Part shown: one piece after another, positions 17,425-26,590 of the stretch
Numbering within the stretch: position 1 is the first letter of the stretch
Layout: each line of letters starts with the position of its first letter
DNA from: JAMHWF01 sp048500255
GTDB lineage: Bacteria; Pseudomonadota; Gammaproteobacteria; Burkholderiales; Burkholderiaceae_C
Direction: 5' to 3'
NCBI GenBank assembly: GCA_048500255.1
Contig: JASNYH010000001.1
Span: forward strand, 248,001 to 312,000
DNA: 64,000 nucleotides
Made by a program: the position numbers and the translations under genes
Notes under the pieces: generated by a model
Told to the model about the DNA's origin: nothing
The model's database searches: none
The model's input: only the letters and a program-made list of their open reading frames with translations

Positions 17425-18141
17425 TCACCGACTGCGCAGCAGCCGTTCGGCGAGCTCGAAGTCCTCGGGCCAGGTGAGCTTGAAGTTCTCGAGCGCGCCG
17501 GGCACGAGCAGGGGCCGCCCGCCGCTCGCCTCGATCGCGCTCGCCTCGTCGGTGACGGCGTCGCCGGCGCGCGCCAGCGCGTCACGCAGCGCGCCGAGGC
17601 GAAACAGCTGCGGCGTCTGCGCCGCCCACTTGCCGGTGCGCTCGACGGTGCCGGCGACGCGCTCGCCCGCGGCCTGCTTGAGCGTGTCGGCCAGCGGCAG
17701 CGCGAGCAGGCCGCCGACGGCATCGTCGATGCAGGCGTCGATCAGGCGCTCGACCCAGGCCGGGCGCAGCAGGCAGCGCGCGGCGTCGTGCACCAGCACG
17801 CGGTCGTCGTCGCGTGCACCGCGCCGCGCCAGCTCGACCAGGCCGTTGGCGACGCTGGCGGCGCGCGTCGCGCCGCCACAGCGCGCGACCCAGGCGCGCT
17901 CGCCGCCCCACTGCGGCAGTTCGCGCTCGAAGCGCTGGTCGTCGGGCGCCAGCACGACGAGCGTGGCGGCCAGGCGCGGCACGGCGGCCAGGGCGTCGAG
18001 CGTGTGCGCCACCATCGGCCGGCCGGCGATCGGCCGGTACTGCTTGGGCCCGTCGCTGCCGGCGCGCACGCCGCTGCCGGCGCAGGGCACGAGACCGTAG
18101 CAACGGGCGGGCATCGTCGCCCCTGCGCGAGGATCTGTCAT
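17425..18141 (-). CDS. ispD: 2-C-methyl-D-erythritol 4-phosphate cytidylyltransferase
   Basis: 238 residues. CTP-binding start LVPCAGSGVRAGSDGPKQY (G-rich loop with arginine and lysine), VHDAARCLLRP near residue 117 with the catalytic aspartate/arginine, and the dimer-arm and tail region AAQTPQLFRLGAL and TDEASAIEASG. It transfers CMP to methylerythritol phosphate in the MEP pathway. The start may instead be the ATG at 18114 (MPARCY), which is closer to the usual family length; neither has a strong Shine-Dalgarno sequence. Divergent from mfd across about 86 bases. Confidence 0.93.
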   Translation of the reverse strand: MTDPRAGATMPARCYGLVPCAGSGVRAGSDGPKQYRPIAGRPMVAHTLDALAAVPRLAATLVVLAPDDQRFERELPQWGGERAWVARCGGATRAASVANGLVELARRGARDDDRVLVHDAARCLLRPAWVERLIDACIDDAVGGLLALPLADTLKQAAGERVAGTVERTGKWAAQTPQLFRLGALRDALARAGDAVTDEASAIEASGGRPLLVPGALENFKLTWPEDFELAERLLRSR

Positions 18142-18227
18142 CGCGACGATTCTAAAATCGCCAGCGGCAACGCCCCGGCGCTCGCTCGCGCTCCGGGGCG
18201 CGTTCGTTCTTGCTGTCGTCGCATTCG

Positions 18228-21200
18228 ATGCAGATCCCCTCGCCCGCCTCCGGCAAGCGCTACACGCTGCCGCGCCCCGTCGGCTCGGCCGACGCCCTGC
18301 TGCTCGCGCGCGCCGCCGAGGCGCGCAAGGCCGAAGGTCGCCTCACCGCGCTGATCACGGCCGAGCCGGGCGACACGCAGCGCCTCGAGGAGGAGCTGAA
18401 GTTCTTCGCGCCAGCGCTGAGCGTCGCCGTCTTCCCCGACTGGGAGACGCTGCCCTACGACTCGTTCTCGCCGCACCAGGACCTGATCTCGGAGCGGCTG
18501 GCGACACTGTGGCGGCTGTTGCAGCCGGCGGCGTCGCGCGACGTCGACGTCGTGCTGATGCCGGCCTCGACCGCGCTCGTGCGGCTCGCGCCGCCGTCGT
18601 TCCTCGCCGCCTACACCTTCGACTTCAAGCACAGGCAGCGCCTCGACGAGGCCGCGCTGAAGGCGCAGCTCACGCTGGCCGGCTACACGCACGTCAGCCA
18701 GGTCGTGTCGCCGGGCGAATACGCGGTGCGCGGCGGGCTGATCGACCTTTTTCCGATGGGCTCGCCCGTGCCCTACCGCGTCGACCTGTTCGGCGACGAA
18801 GTCGACTCGATCCGCACCTTCGACCCCGACAGCCAGCGCAGCCTCTATCCGGTGCCGGCCGTGCGCCTGCTGCCCGGCCGCGAGTTCCCGATGGACGAGG
18901 CGGCGCGCAATGCGTTCCGCGCGCGCTGGCGCGAGCGCATCGAGGGTGACCCGACGCGCGTGCGCCTCTACAAGGACATCGGCGCCGGCATCGCGACGGC
19001 CGGCATCGAGTACTACCTGCCGCTGTTCTTCGACGAGACGGCGACGGTGTTCGACTACCTCGGCGCCGACGCCGCGCTGGTGCTGCATGGCGAGGTCGAC
19101 GCGGCCCTGCAGCGCTTCTGGGTCGACACGCGCGAGCGCCACCGCTTCCTCGGCGCCGACGTCGAGCGGCCGGTGCTGCCGCCCGAGGCGCTGTTCCTGC
19201 GCGCCGAGGACTTCTATGCCCGCGCCAACGCCTTCGCGACGCTGGCCGTGCGCGGCGCCGACGCGGGCGACGCGCGCTGGGCCGAGCCGCTGCCCGACCT
19301 CGCCGCCGAGCGCGGCGCGCCCGAGCCGCTGGGCAAGCTGCAGGCGCACCTCGCGTCGACCCCGCACCGCGTGCTCGTCGCCGCCGAGAGCGAGGGCCGG
19401 CGCGAGAGCCTGCTCGAGCTGCTGCGCGACCAGCGCATCGAGCCGCCGGCGGTCGGCTCGCTGGCCGAGTTCGAAGGCGGCGACGCGCGCTACGCCATCG
19501 CCGTCGCGCCGCTGGCGCAGGGCTTCCTGTGGCGCGAAGCCGGCATCGAGTTCGTCACCGAAACCGAGCTGTTCGCCGCAGCGCCGGCGGCGCGCCGCAA
19601 GCGCAAGCAAGAGCAGGTCAGCAACGTCGACGCGCTGATCAAGGACTTGTCGGAGCTCAAGGTCGGCGACCCCGTCGTGCACGCCAACCACGGCATCGGC
19701 CGCTACGTCGGCCTCGTCAACATCGACTTGGGCGACGGGCCGAGCGAGTTCCTGCACCTCGAGTACGCCGACAAGGCGACGCTCTACGTGCCCGTCGCGC
19801 AGCTGCACCTGATCGGCCGCTACACCGGCGTCGGGGCCGACGAGGCGCCGCTGCACAAGCTCGGCTCCGGCCAGTGGGACAAGGCGAAACGCAAGGCCGC
19901 CGAGCAGGTGCGCGACACCGCCGCCGAGCTGCTCGCGCTCTACGCGCGCCGCGCCACGCGCGAGGGCCACGCGTTTCGCTACTCGCCGCACGACTACGAG
20001 GCCTTCGCCGCGAGCTTCGACTTCGAGGAGACGCCCGACCAGCGCGCCGCGATCCATGCCGTGATCCAGGACCTGGTGAGCCCGCGGCCGATGGACCGCC
20101 TGATCTGCGGCGACGTAGGCTTCGGCAAGACGGAGGTGGCGCTGCGCGCGGCCTTCGTCGCCGTGACCGGCGGCAAGCAGGTCGCGCTGCTCGCGCCGAC
20201 CACGCTGCTGGCCGAGCAGCACTACCAGACGATCGTCGACCGCTTCGCCAAGTGGCCGGTCAAGGTGGCCGAGATGAGCCGCTTCCGCTCGGCCAAGGAG
20301 ATCAAGCAGGCGCTGGCGGGGCTGGCCGACGGCACGATCGACATCGTCGTCGGCACGCACAAGCTGCTGAGCCAGGACACGAAGTTCAAGCGCCTGGGCC
20401 TGCTGATCATCGACGAGGAGCACCGCTTCGGCGTGCGCCACAAGGAGGCGATGAAGGCGCTGCGCGCCGAGGTCGACGTGCTGACGCTGACGGCCACGCC
20501 GATCCCGCGCACGCTCGGCATGGCGCTGGAGGGCCTGCGCGACCTGTCGGTGATCGCCACCGCGCCGCAGCGGCGCCTGGCGATCAAGACCTTCGTGCGC
20601 GGCGAGACGCAGGGCACGATCCGCGAGGCCGTGCTGCGCGAGCTCAAGCGCGGCGGCCAGGTCTACTTCCTGCACAACGAGGTCGAGACGATCGAGCACC
20701 GGCGCAGCAAGCTCGCCGAGTTGCTGCCCGAGGCGCGCATCGCCGTCGCGCACGGCCAGATGCCCGAACGCGAGCTCGAGCGCGTGATGCGCGACTTCGT
20801 CGCGCAGCGCCACAACCTGCTGCTGTGCTCGACGATCATCGAGACGGGCATCGACGTGCCGAGCGCCAACACGATCGTGATCAGCCGCGCCGACAAGTTC
20901 GGCCTCGCGCAGCTGCACCAGTTGCGCGGGCGCGTCGGCCGCTCGCACCACCAGGCCTATGCCTACCTGCTCGTGCCCGACGTCGAGACGCTGACCAAGC
21001 AGGCGGCGCAGCGCCTCGACGCGATCCAGCAGATGGAGGAGCTCGGCTCGGGCTTCTACCTCGCGATGCACGACCTCGAGATCCGCGGCGCCGGCGAGGT
21101 GCTCGGCGAGAGCCAGAGCGGCAACATGATGGAAGTCGGCTTCCAGCTCTACAACGAGATGCTGGCCGAGGCGGTGCGCTCGCTGAAGGCCGGCCGCGAG

Positions 21201-21677
21201 CCCGACCTGCTCAGCCCGCTGTCGGTGACGACGGAGATCAACCTGCACGCGCCGGCGCTACTGCCCGACGCCTACTGCGGCGACGTCCACGTGCGGCTGA
21301 ACCTCTACAAGCGCCTCGCCACCGCCGAGACGGCCGACCAGATCGACGCGCTGCTCGAGGAGATCACCGACCGCTTCGGCAAGCTCCCGCCGCAGGGCCA
21401 GACGCTGTTCGACACGCACCGCCTGCGCGTGCTCGCCAGGCCCTACGGCGTGCTCAAGATCGACGCCGCGCCGCCTGCCATCGTGGTCTCGTTCCGCCCC
21501 GACGCGCCGGTCGACGCGCAGCGCATCGTCGAGCTGGTGCAGAAGAACCGCGCGATCAAGCTGGCCGGCAACGACAAGCTGCGCATCGAACGCGCGCTGC
21601 CCGAGCCGCGCGAGCGTGCACAGCTGGTGCGCGACGTGCTGCGATCGCTGGGCACGAGGGCCGGCGCGCCGGCCTGA
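18228..21677 (+). CDS. mfd: Transcription-repair coupling factor Mfd
   Basis: 1149-residue ATP-dependent translocase that removes stalled RNA polymerase and recruits UvrA. Order: UvrB-like N-terminal module (FPDWETLPYDSFSPHQDLIS near 75), RNA-polymerase interacting CarD/TRCF domain (LKVGDPVVHANHGIGRY near 480), RecG-like helicase with Walker A GDVGFGKTE, DEEHRFG Walker B, LTATPIPRT, and RVGRSHHQAYAYLL motif VI, then the TRCF C-terminal domain. The ATG at 18228 is preferred over a TTG at 18210. GC-rich inverted repeats lie upstream (18171-18200) and downstream. Confidence 0.97.
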   Translation: MQIPSPASGKRYTLPRPVGSADALLLARAAEARKAEGRLTALITAEPGDTQRLEEELKFFAPALSVAVFPDWETLPYDSFSPHQDLISERLATLWRLLQPAASRDVDVVLMPASTALVRLAPPSFLAAYTFDFKHRQRLDEAALKAQLTLAGYTHVSQVVSPGEYAVRGGLIDLFPMGSPVPYRVDLFGDEVDSIRTFDPDSQRSLYPVPAVRLLPGREFPMDEAARNAFRARWRERIEGDPTRVRLYKDIGAGIATAGIEYYLPLFFDETATVFDYLGADAALVLHGEVDAALQRFWVDTRERHRFLGADVERPVLPPEALFLRAEDFYARANAFATLAVRGADAGDARWAEPLPDLAAERGAPEPLGKLQAHLASTPHRVLVAAESEGRRESLLELLRDQRIEPPAVGSLAEFEGGDARYAIAVAPLAQGFLWREAGIEFVTETELFAAAPAARRKRKQEQVSNVDALIKDLSELKVGDPVVHANHGIGRYVGLVNIDLGDGPSEFLHLEYADKATLYVPVAQLHLIGRYTGVGADEAPLHKLGSGQWDKAKRKAAEQVRDTAAELLALYARRATREGHAFRYSPHDYEAFAASFDFEETPDQRAAIHAVIQDLVSPRPMDRLICGDVGFGKTEVALRAAFVAVTGGKQVALLAPTTLLAEQHYQTIVDRFAKWPVKVAEMSRFRSAKEIKQALAGLADGTIDIVVGTHKLLSQDTKFKRLGLLIIDEEHRFGVRHKEAMKALRAEVDVLTLTATPIPRTLGMALEGLRDLSVIATAPQRRLAIKTFVRGETQGTIREAVLRELKRGGQVYFLHNEVETIEHRRSKLAELLPEARIAVAHGQMPERELERVMRDFVAQRHNLLLCSTIIETGIDVPSANTIVISRADKFGLAQLHQLRGRVGRSHHQAYAYLLVPDVETLTKQAAQRLDAIQQMEELGSGFYLAMHDLEIRGAGEVLGESQSGNMMEVGFQLYNEMLAEAVRSLKAGREPDLLSPLSVTTEINLHAPALLPDAYCGDVHVRLNLYKRLATAETADQIDALLEEITDRFGKLPPQGQTLFDTHRLRVLARPYGVLKIDAAPPAIVVSFRPDAPVDAQRIVELVQKNRAIKLAGNDKLRIERALPEPRERAQLVRDVLRSLGTRAGAPA

Positions 21678-21692
21678 GCGGCGCGCCGGGGC

Positions 21693-21721
21693 GCTGCGGC
21701 GCCGGCGTCGCGCGCCGCAGC
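21693..21721 (+). terminator. Hairpin after mfd
   Basis: GCTGCGGCGC and GCGCCGCAGC form a perfect 10-bp stem around a 9-base loop, 15 bases after the mfd stop. There is no T-run, so if it terminates transcription it is not a canonical intrinsic terminator; it may protect the 3' end or aid Rho-dependent stopping. A second short hairpin (CCCCG / CGGGG) follows at about 21731-21745. Confidence 0.35.
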
Positions 21722-21854
21722 CTCGCGCAGCCCCGCACTCCGGGGAATCTGCCCATGCCGCGGCGCCGCCCGCGTGAACCAGTTGACAGTGCCACCCTCA
21801 CGGGTTGCCGAGAATCCGGATGTCGTTCGCAGTCCAACGAAAGCCCGGTTCCCG

Positions 21855-23774
21855 ATGCACGCAGTCGCCGCCCCGCAAGAATCGCCGCCGATGGGGCCCG
21901 CCGCGACGGTCCGCGTGCCCGCCACCCCCGACGAGCTGTGGGAGCGCCTCGGCGCCTCGCCGGCGCAACGCGCGCGCCATCTCGGCGACGCCCTGGTCGA
22001 ACGCGGCCTGGTCGACGCCCGGACCCTGGCTCGCACGCTGCAGCAGCAGTCGCTGACACAGCCGCACCGCCTGCTCGGTCAGTTGATGGTCGACGCCGGC
22101 GTGCTGACGACGGCGCAGCTCGACTCCGTGCTCGCCGAATGGCTGGGCGTGCCGACCGTCGATCCGCGCCGCCTCGCGCCGCAGCCCGAGGCGTTGCGCC
22201 GCGTGCCGCGCGCCTTCGCGCTGCGCGAGACGGTGCTGCCGCTGATGCTGCGCCACGACACGCTCGTCGTCGCCGTCGACGACCCCTGGGACCAGGCGCT
22301 GCTCGACGAGTTGCGCTTCGTCTGCGAGCTGCGCATCGTGCCGGTGCTGGCCGTCGCCGGCACGCTGGTGCCCGCGGTGGCCGCCGCCTACGCCGCATCG
22401 GTCCCGGCCGGCGGCCCGGGTGCCGATGCACCTGCCGGCACGCTGACTCGCCGCGACGTGCACGAGCTGGCCGCCGAGCTCGACGCCACCGAGCCCGACG
22501 CCGTCGACGCCGACGCGGGCATCGTCTCCGAATCGGACAACACGCTGGTACGCCTGATCAATGCGCTGATCGGCGAAGCGATCCGCCGCCGCGCGTCGGA
22601 CATCCATATCGAGACGGCCGAGGCGCCGCGCCCGGCGCGCATCCGCATGCGCATCGACGGCGATCTCGTACCCTGCCTCGAGCTGCCGGCGCGCTACCGC
22701 TACGCCGTCGTCGCGCGCCTGAAGATCATGGCCGACCTCGACATCGCCGAGCACCGCAAGCCGCAGGACGGCAAGATCGACTTCGCGCGCTTCGGCGGCC
22801 CGCATGTCGAGCTGCGCGTCGTCACCGTGCCGACCGCGCGCGGCCTCGAGGACGTCGTGCTGAGGCTGCTGTCGGGCGCCAAGCCGATGCCGCTGGACGC
22901 GATCGGCCTGAGCGCGCCCAACGTCAAGGCGCTGCGCACGCTGATGTCCAAGCCCTACGGCCTCATCCTCGTGTGCGGGCCGACCGGCTGCGGCAAGACG
23001 ACGACGCTGCACTCCGTGATGCGCGAGCTCAACGAGGACAAGCGCAAGATCTGGACCGCCGAAGACCCGGTCGAGATCACGCAGGAGGGCCTGCGCCAGG
23101 TACAGGTCAACGCGCGCATCGGCTGGACCTTCGCCGCCGCGATGCGCACCTTCCTGCGCGCCGACCCCGACGTGATCATGATCGGCGAGATGCGCGACGA
23201 GGAGACGGCGCGCATCGCCGTCGAGGCCTCGCTCACGGGCCACCTCGTGATGTCGACGCTGCACACCAACTCGGCGCCCGAGAGCATCACGCGGCTGCTC
23301 GAGATCGGCCTGGACCCGTTCAACTTCAGCGACTCGCTGCTCGGCATCCTGGCGCAGCGGCTGGTGCGGCGCCTGTGCCTGCAGTGCCGCGTGCCGCAGG
23401 TACTCGACGCCGGCGCGCTCGCCGACCTGGCCGGGCAGTACCTCGCATCGGGCCGCGCCGACGGCCTGCAGCGCGACGCCCTCGTCGCGCGCTGGCGCCG
23501 CCAGTACGCCGATGCGCGCGGCGACTTGCGGCTCTACCGCCACCACGGCTGCAAAGCCTGCGACGGCCACGGCTACCACGGCCGCATGGGCCTGCACGAG
23601 CTGATGCTCGCCGACGACCGTGTGCGCGAGCTGGTGCGCCACCGCGCGCCGGCGGCCGAGTTGCAGGCCGCGGGCCTGGTGGGCGGCATGGTCACGCTGC
23701 GCCAGGACGGCATCGAGAAGGCCCTCGCCGGCCTGACCGACATGACCGAAGTGCTGGCCGCGAGCAACTCCTGA
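21855..23774 (+). CDS. PilB/GspE-type secretion ATPase with MshEN repeats
   Basis: 639 residues from the ATG at 21855 (a GTG at 21774 would add 27 poorly conserved residues and contains a TTGACA -35-like box at 21783). N-terminal T2SSE_N region has two MshEN-type motifs: HLGDALVERGLVDARTLARTL and RLLGQLMVDAGVLTTAQLDS, a pattern known to bind cyclic di-GMP in MshE-like ATPases. The C-terminal ATPase carries Walker A GPTGCGKTTT, the Asp box (MIGEMRDEET), the His box and a zinc site CLQC...CKAC. It powers type IV pilus or type II secretion assembly, but no pilin, PilC, PilD or Gsp gene is nearby, so it is an orphan here. Confidence 0.88.
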   Translation: MHAVAAPQESPPMGPAATVRVPATPDELWERLGASPAQRARHLGDALVERGLVDARTLARTLQQQSLTQPHRLLGQLMVDAGVLTTAQLDSVLAEWLGVPTVDPRRLAPQPEALRRVPRAFALRETVLPLMLRHDTLVVAVDDPWDQALLDELRFVCELRIVPVLAVAGTLVPAVAAAYAASVPAGGPGADAPAGTLTRRDVHELAAELDATEPDAVDADAGIVSESDNTLVRLINALIGEAIRRRASDIHIETAEAPRPARIRMRIDGDLVPCLELPARYRYAVVARLKIMADLDIAEHRKPQDGKIDFARFGGPHVELRVVTVPTARGLEDVVLRLLSGAKPMPLDAIGLSAPNVKALRTLMSKPYGLILVCGPTGCGKTTTLHSVMRELNEDKRKIWTAEDPVEITQEGLRQVQVNARIGWTFAAAMRTFLRADPDVIMIGEMRDEETARIAVEASLTGHLVMSTLHTNSAPESITRLLEIGLDPFNFSDSLLGILAQRLVRRLCLQCRVPQVLDAGALADLAGQYLASGRADGLQRDALVARWRRQYADARGDLRLYRHHGCKACDGHGYHGRMGLHELMLADDRVRELVRHRAPAAELQAAGLVGGMVTLRQDGIEKALAGLTDMTEVLAASNS

Positions 23775-23801
23775 TGCTGCTGCCACGCGGCAGCGGCGCG
23801 C

Positions 23802-25100
23802 TCACTCGGACTTCGACGACGACGCCGCCGCGCTGTCCTGCGCACGCCGCAGCAGCAGCTCGCGTTCGCGCTCGTTGCGCGTGAGCTGCGCGGCGCGCCG
23901 GAATTCGGCCTGCGCCGCGTCGTGGCGACCGAGCCGCGCCAGCAGGTCGCCGCGCACGCTGGGCAGCAGGTGGTAGCCGTGCAGCGTCGGCTCGTCGCGC
24001 AGCGTGTCGACGAGCTGCAGGCCCGTCGCCGGGCCGAAAGCCATCGCCAGAGCGACGGCGCGGTTGAGCTCGACGACGGGCGACGGCGCCGTCTGCGCCA
24101 GCGCGTCGTACAGCGCGGCGATGCGCTCCCAGTCGGTCTGCGCCGCGTCGAGCGCGCGCGCGTGGCAGGCCGCGATCGCCGCCTGCAGTGCATAGGGGCC
24201 CAGCGCGCCGCCGAGCTGTTCGGCGCGCTCGAGCGCGGCCAGCCCGCGGCCGATCAGCAGGCGGTCCCAGCGCGCACGGTTCTGCTCGAGCAGCAGGATC
24301 GGTTCGCCGTCGGGGCCGGTGCGCGCGGGCAGGCGCGAGGCCTGGATCTCCATCAGCGCGACCAGCCCGTGCACCTCGGGCTCGCGCGGTGCCAGCCCGG
24401 CGAGCACACGGCCCAGGCGCAGCGCCTCGTCGCACAGCGCGGGTCGTGTCCACGCATCGCCGGTCGTCGCGGCATAGCCCTCGTTGAAGATCAGGTAGAC
24501 GACTTCGAGCACCGACGCCAGCCGCGGCGCCAGCTCGGCGGCGCGCGGCACCTCGAAGGGCACGCGCGCCGCCGCCAGCGTGCGCTTGGCGCGCACGATG
24601 CGCTGCGCCACCGTCGCTGTCGGCACGAGGAAGGCGCGCGCGATCTCGTCGGTGGTCAGGCCGCCGAGCAGGCGCAGCGTCAGCGCGACGCGTGCCTCCG
24701 TCGCGAGCACGGGGTGGCAGGCCGTGAAGACGAGGCGCAGCAGGTCGTCGCCGATGTCGTCGTCGAGCGCGGCGTCGACCTCGGGCTGGGCATCGCGCAG
24801 CTGCATCTCGAGCTCGTAGGCGATCTCGTCCTCCTTGCGCTCGTGCAGGGCCTTGCGGCGGATGAGGTCGATCGCGCGGTGCTTGGCCGTGGCCATCAGC
24901 CACGCCGCCGGGTTGTCGGGCACGCCGTCGACGGGCCACTGCTCGAGCGCGGCGACGAGCGCGTCCTGCGCGAGCTCCTCGGCGAGGCCCACGTCGCGCA
25001 GCCGGCGCGCCAGCGCGGCGATGATCTTGGCCGACTCGATGCGCCAGACGGCGTCGATCGCGCGGTGCGTCGCGTCGCCGCCGCGATGAGGCCGGGTCAC
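23802..25100 (-). CDS. ECF-type RNA polymerase sigma factor with C-terminal extension
   Basis: 432 residues from a GTG at 25100. Sigma region 2 (IIAALARRLRDVGLAEELAQ, then AWLMATAKHRAIDLIRR) and region 4 (RLLGGLTTDEIARAFLVPTA, TVAQRIVRAKRTLA) occupy the first 190 residues; a long TPR/DUF6596-like C-terminal extension follows (VYLIFNEGYAATTG, NRARWDRLLIGRGLAALERA). This architecture belongs to the ECF group that is genetically linked to YCII-domain proteins and usually lacks a classical anti-sigma factor; the extension is thought to regulate activity. Here two YCII genes and a VOC gene lie directly upstream on the same strand. Target promoters are unknown. Confidence 0.88.
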   Translation of the reverse strand: MTRPHRGGDATHRAIDAVWRIESAKIIAALARRLRDVGLAEELAQDALVAALEQWPVDGVPDNPAAWLMATAKHRAIDLIRRKALHERKEDEIAYELEMQLRDAQPEVDAALDDDIGDDLLRLVFTACHPVLATEARVALTLRLLGGLTTDEIARAFLVPTATVAQRIVRAKRTLAAARVPFEVPRAAELAPRLASVLEVVYLIFNEGYAATTGDAWTRPALCDEALRLGRVLAGLAPREPEVHGLVALMEIQASRLPARTGPDGEPILLLEQNRARWDRLLIGRGLAALERAEQLGGALGPYALQAAIAACHARALDAAQTDWERIAALYDALAQTAPSPVVELNRAVALAMAFGPATGLQLVDTLRDEPTLHGYHLLPSVRGDLLARLGRHDAAQAEFRRAAQLTRNERERELLLRRAQDSAAASSSKSE

Positions 25101-25138
25101 GAGGCGGCCCTCTCGCGCACGGCGTCGCAGTGGTGCCG

Positions 25139-25522
25139 TCAGCCCGCCTGCGGGCCGGCGCCGGCGTGGTCGTCGTAGCAGGGACCGTAGCCGCGCACCT
25201 CGACCGTCGCCCACTGCGCCGCCGGGCAGCGCTGGGCGATCGCCACCGCCTCGTCGCGCGTCGCGCAGTCGACGAGGAAGAAGCCGCCGATCATCTCCTT
25301 GGCCTCGGAGAACGGCCCGTCGACGAGCGAGCGGCGGCCGTCGCGCAGCTGCACGCGCACGCCGTCGCCGTCGCTGCGCAGCGACTCGGCGGCGATCAGC
25401 TGGCCGCGCGCCTTCAGCGAGGCGCCGAAGTCGAGCATCGCCTGATAGGCCGCGCGGCCTTCGGCCTCGCTGCGCTCGCGGCGCTGGCCGCGCGGTTCGA
25501 TGATCAGCAGCATGTAGGGCAC
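25139..25522 (-). CDS. YCII-related (DGPF-motif) protein
   Basis: 127 residues starting at a GTG (25522) with GGAGG just upstream. Ferredoxin-like YCII fold: MLLIIEPRG at the start, LVDGPFSEAKEMIGGFFLVD as the family signature, and the DEAVAIAQRCPAAQ helix. The conserved His/Asp pair of true YciI is only partly visible. Proteins of this type are co-inherited with ECF sigma factors of the group found next door (38 bases downstream); the molecular role is unknown. Confidence 0.85.
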   Translation of the reverse strand: MPYMLLIIEPRGQRRERSEAEGRAAYQAMLDFGASLKARGQLIAAESLRSDGDGVRVQLRDGRRSLVDGPFSEAKEMIGGFFLVDCATRDEAVAIAQRCPAAQWATVEVRGYGPCYDDHAGAGPQAG

Positions 25523-25577
25523 GGTCGCCTCCGTCGTCGCTCGGGGATGCGGAGGCGCGAGCATAGCGCCGGCTGCG

Positions 25578-25997
25578 TCACGACGGCATCACGCCGATCA
25601 TCCACCCGATGCCGTAGCGGTCGCTCAGCATGCCGAAGCATGGCGACCAGAACGTCTTGCCCAGCGGCATCGTGACTTGGCCGCCCTCGCCCAGCGCATC
25701 GAAAATGCGCCGAGCCGCCGCCTCGTCGGGCGCCGTGATCGACAAGGAGAAGCCGCGGAAGTGGGGACCTTCGGCGTCGCTGCATCCGTCGGAGGCCATC
25801 ACCATCGAATCGCCGATGTAGAAGCTCGCGTGCATCACTTTGTCGTCCCAGTTCGGCGGCACCATGCCGGGCGGCGGCGGCTCGGGCGCTTCCTTGAAGC
25901 GCATCAGCATGTCGGGGCGGGCGCCGAGCGCGCGCTGGTAAAACGCGATCGCCTCTTCGCAGCGACCGTCGAAGAACAGGTAGGGCTGGACTTGCAT
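25578..25997 (-). CDS. VOC-superfamily (PhnB-like) protein
   Basis: 139 residues. MQVQPYLFFDGRCEEAIAFY and the later MHASFYIGDSMVMASDG and GKTFWSPCFGMLSDRYGIGW segments are typical of the PhnB/glyoxalase-like VOC proteins, often named 3-demethylubiquinone-9 3-methyltransferase domain proteins. Bears no sign of actual methyltransferase chemistry. AGGAG precedes the ATG. It lies between two YCII genes in a four-gene unit ending with the sigma factor. Confidence 0.85.
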   Translation of the reverse strand: MQVQPYLFFDGRCEEAIAFYQRALGARPDMLMRFKEAPEPPPPGMVPPNWDDKVMHASFYIGDSMVMASDGCSDAEGPHFRGFSLSITAPDEAAARRIFDALGEGGQVTMPLGKTFWSPCFGMLSDRYGIGWMIGVMPS

Positions 25998-26032
25998 GGC
26001 AGGGTCTCCTCGGCGCGGAGCCGGTGGGGGGA

Positions 26033-26473
26033 TCAGTGACGCGGGCGGCGCTGCAGCTCGGCGGCCTGATCGCGCAGCCGCTCCTCCTGCGCGCGCAGCT
26101 CGGGCGTGAAGTCGGCGCCGAAGTCGTCGGCCTCGAACACCGGGCGGATCTCGATCTCGGACTCCTCGCCGGTCGGGTTGGGGCAGCGCTTGACCCACTC
26201 GATCGCCTCGTCGAGCGAGTGCACCTGCCACAGCCAGAAGCCGGCGACCAGCTCCTTCGTCTCGGCGAACGGGCCGTCGACGACGCGCCGCTGCGTGCCC
26301 GAGAAGCGCACGCGCGCGCCGCGCGAGCTGGGGTGCAGCCCCTCGCCGGCGAGCATCACGCCGGCCTTGACCAGCTCTTCGTTGTAGCGGCCCATCGCGG
26401 CAAGCAGTTCCTCGCCCGGCATCCTGCCGGCCTCGGTGTCGCCGGTGGCCTTGACCATCACCATGACTCGCAT
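26033..26473 (-). CDS. YCII-related (DGPFAETKE) protein
   Basis: 146 residues with AAAGGAG before the ATG at 26473. MRVMVMVKATGDTEAG at the start and VVDGPFAETKELVAGFWLWQ are the signatures of the DGPFAETKE family (YCII-like fold); a charged tail (AQEERLRDQAAELQRRPRH) follows. It is the first gene of the apparent YCII-VOC-YCII-sigma unit. A 117-base gap to the thioredoxin gene probably holds its promoter, although I see no clear boxes. Confidence 0.87.
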   Translation of the reverse strand: MRVMVMVKATGDTEAGRMPGEELLAAMGRYNEELVKAGVMLAGEGLHPSSRGARVRFSGTQRRVVDGPFAETKELVAGFWLWQVHSLDEAIEWVKRCPNPTGEESEIEIRPVFEADDFGADFTPELRAQEERLRDQAAELQRRPRH

Positions 26474-26590
26474 CGCGGTCGCTCCTTTCGTCGCGCGGTG
26501 GCGGCGGCACCGGACCGTCCGGCGCCCTGCCTCCGATGCCACGTCGAACGGCACGGCGCGAAATCGACAGCGCCGCCCGGCCCGGCCGCT

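Noticed and set aside
18171..18200. GC-rich inverted repeat before mfd as a terminator
   Set aside because: It lies in the divergent ispD-mfd promoter region, has no T-run and cannot serve as a 3' end for either gene.
18138..21248. A 1036-codon open frame on the minus strand through mfd
   Set aside because: It is antisense to the complete, motif-rich mfd gene; long antisense frames are expected at this GC content and its product is low-complexity His/Arg/Ala-rich.
21774..21854. GTG at 21774 as start of the secretion ATPase
   Set aside because: The extra 27 residues show no family similarity and contain a perfect TTGACA that looks like a -35 box, so the ATG at 21855 is preferred.
19529..23884. 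A 1451-codon open frame spanning mfd and the secretion ATPase
   Set aside because: Out of frame with two well-supported genes; composition is Arg/Ala-rich shadow coding.
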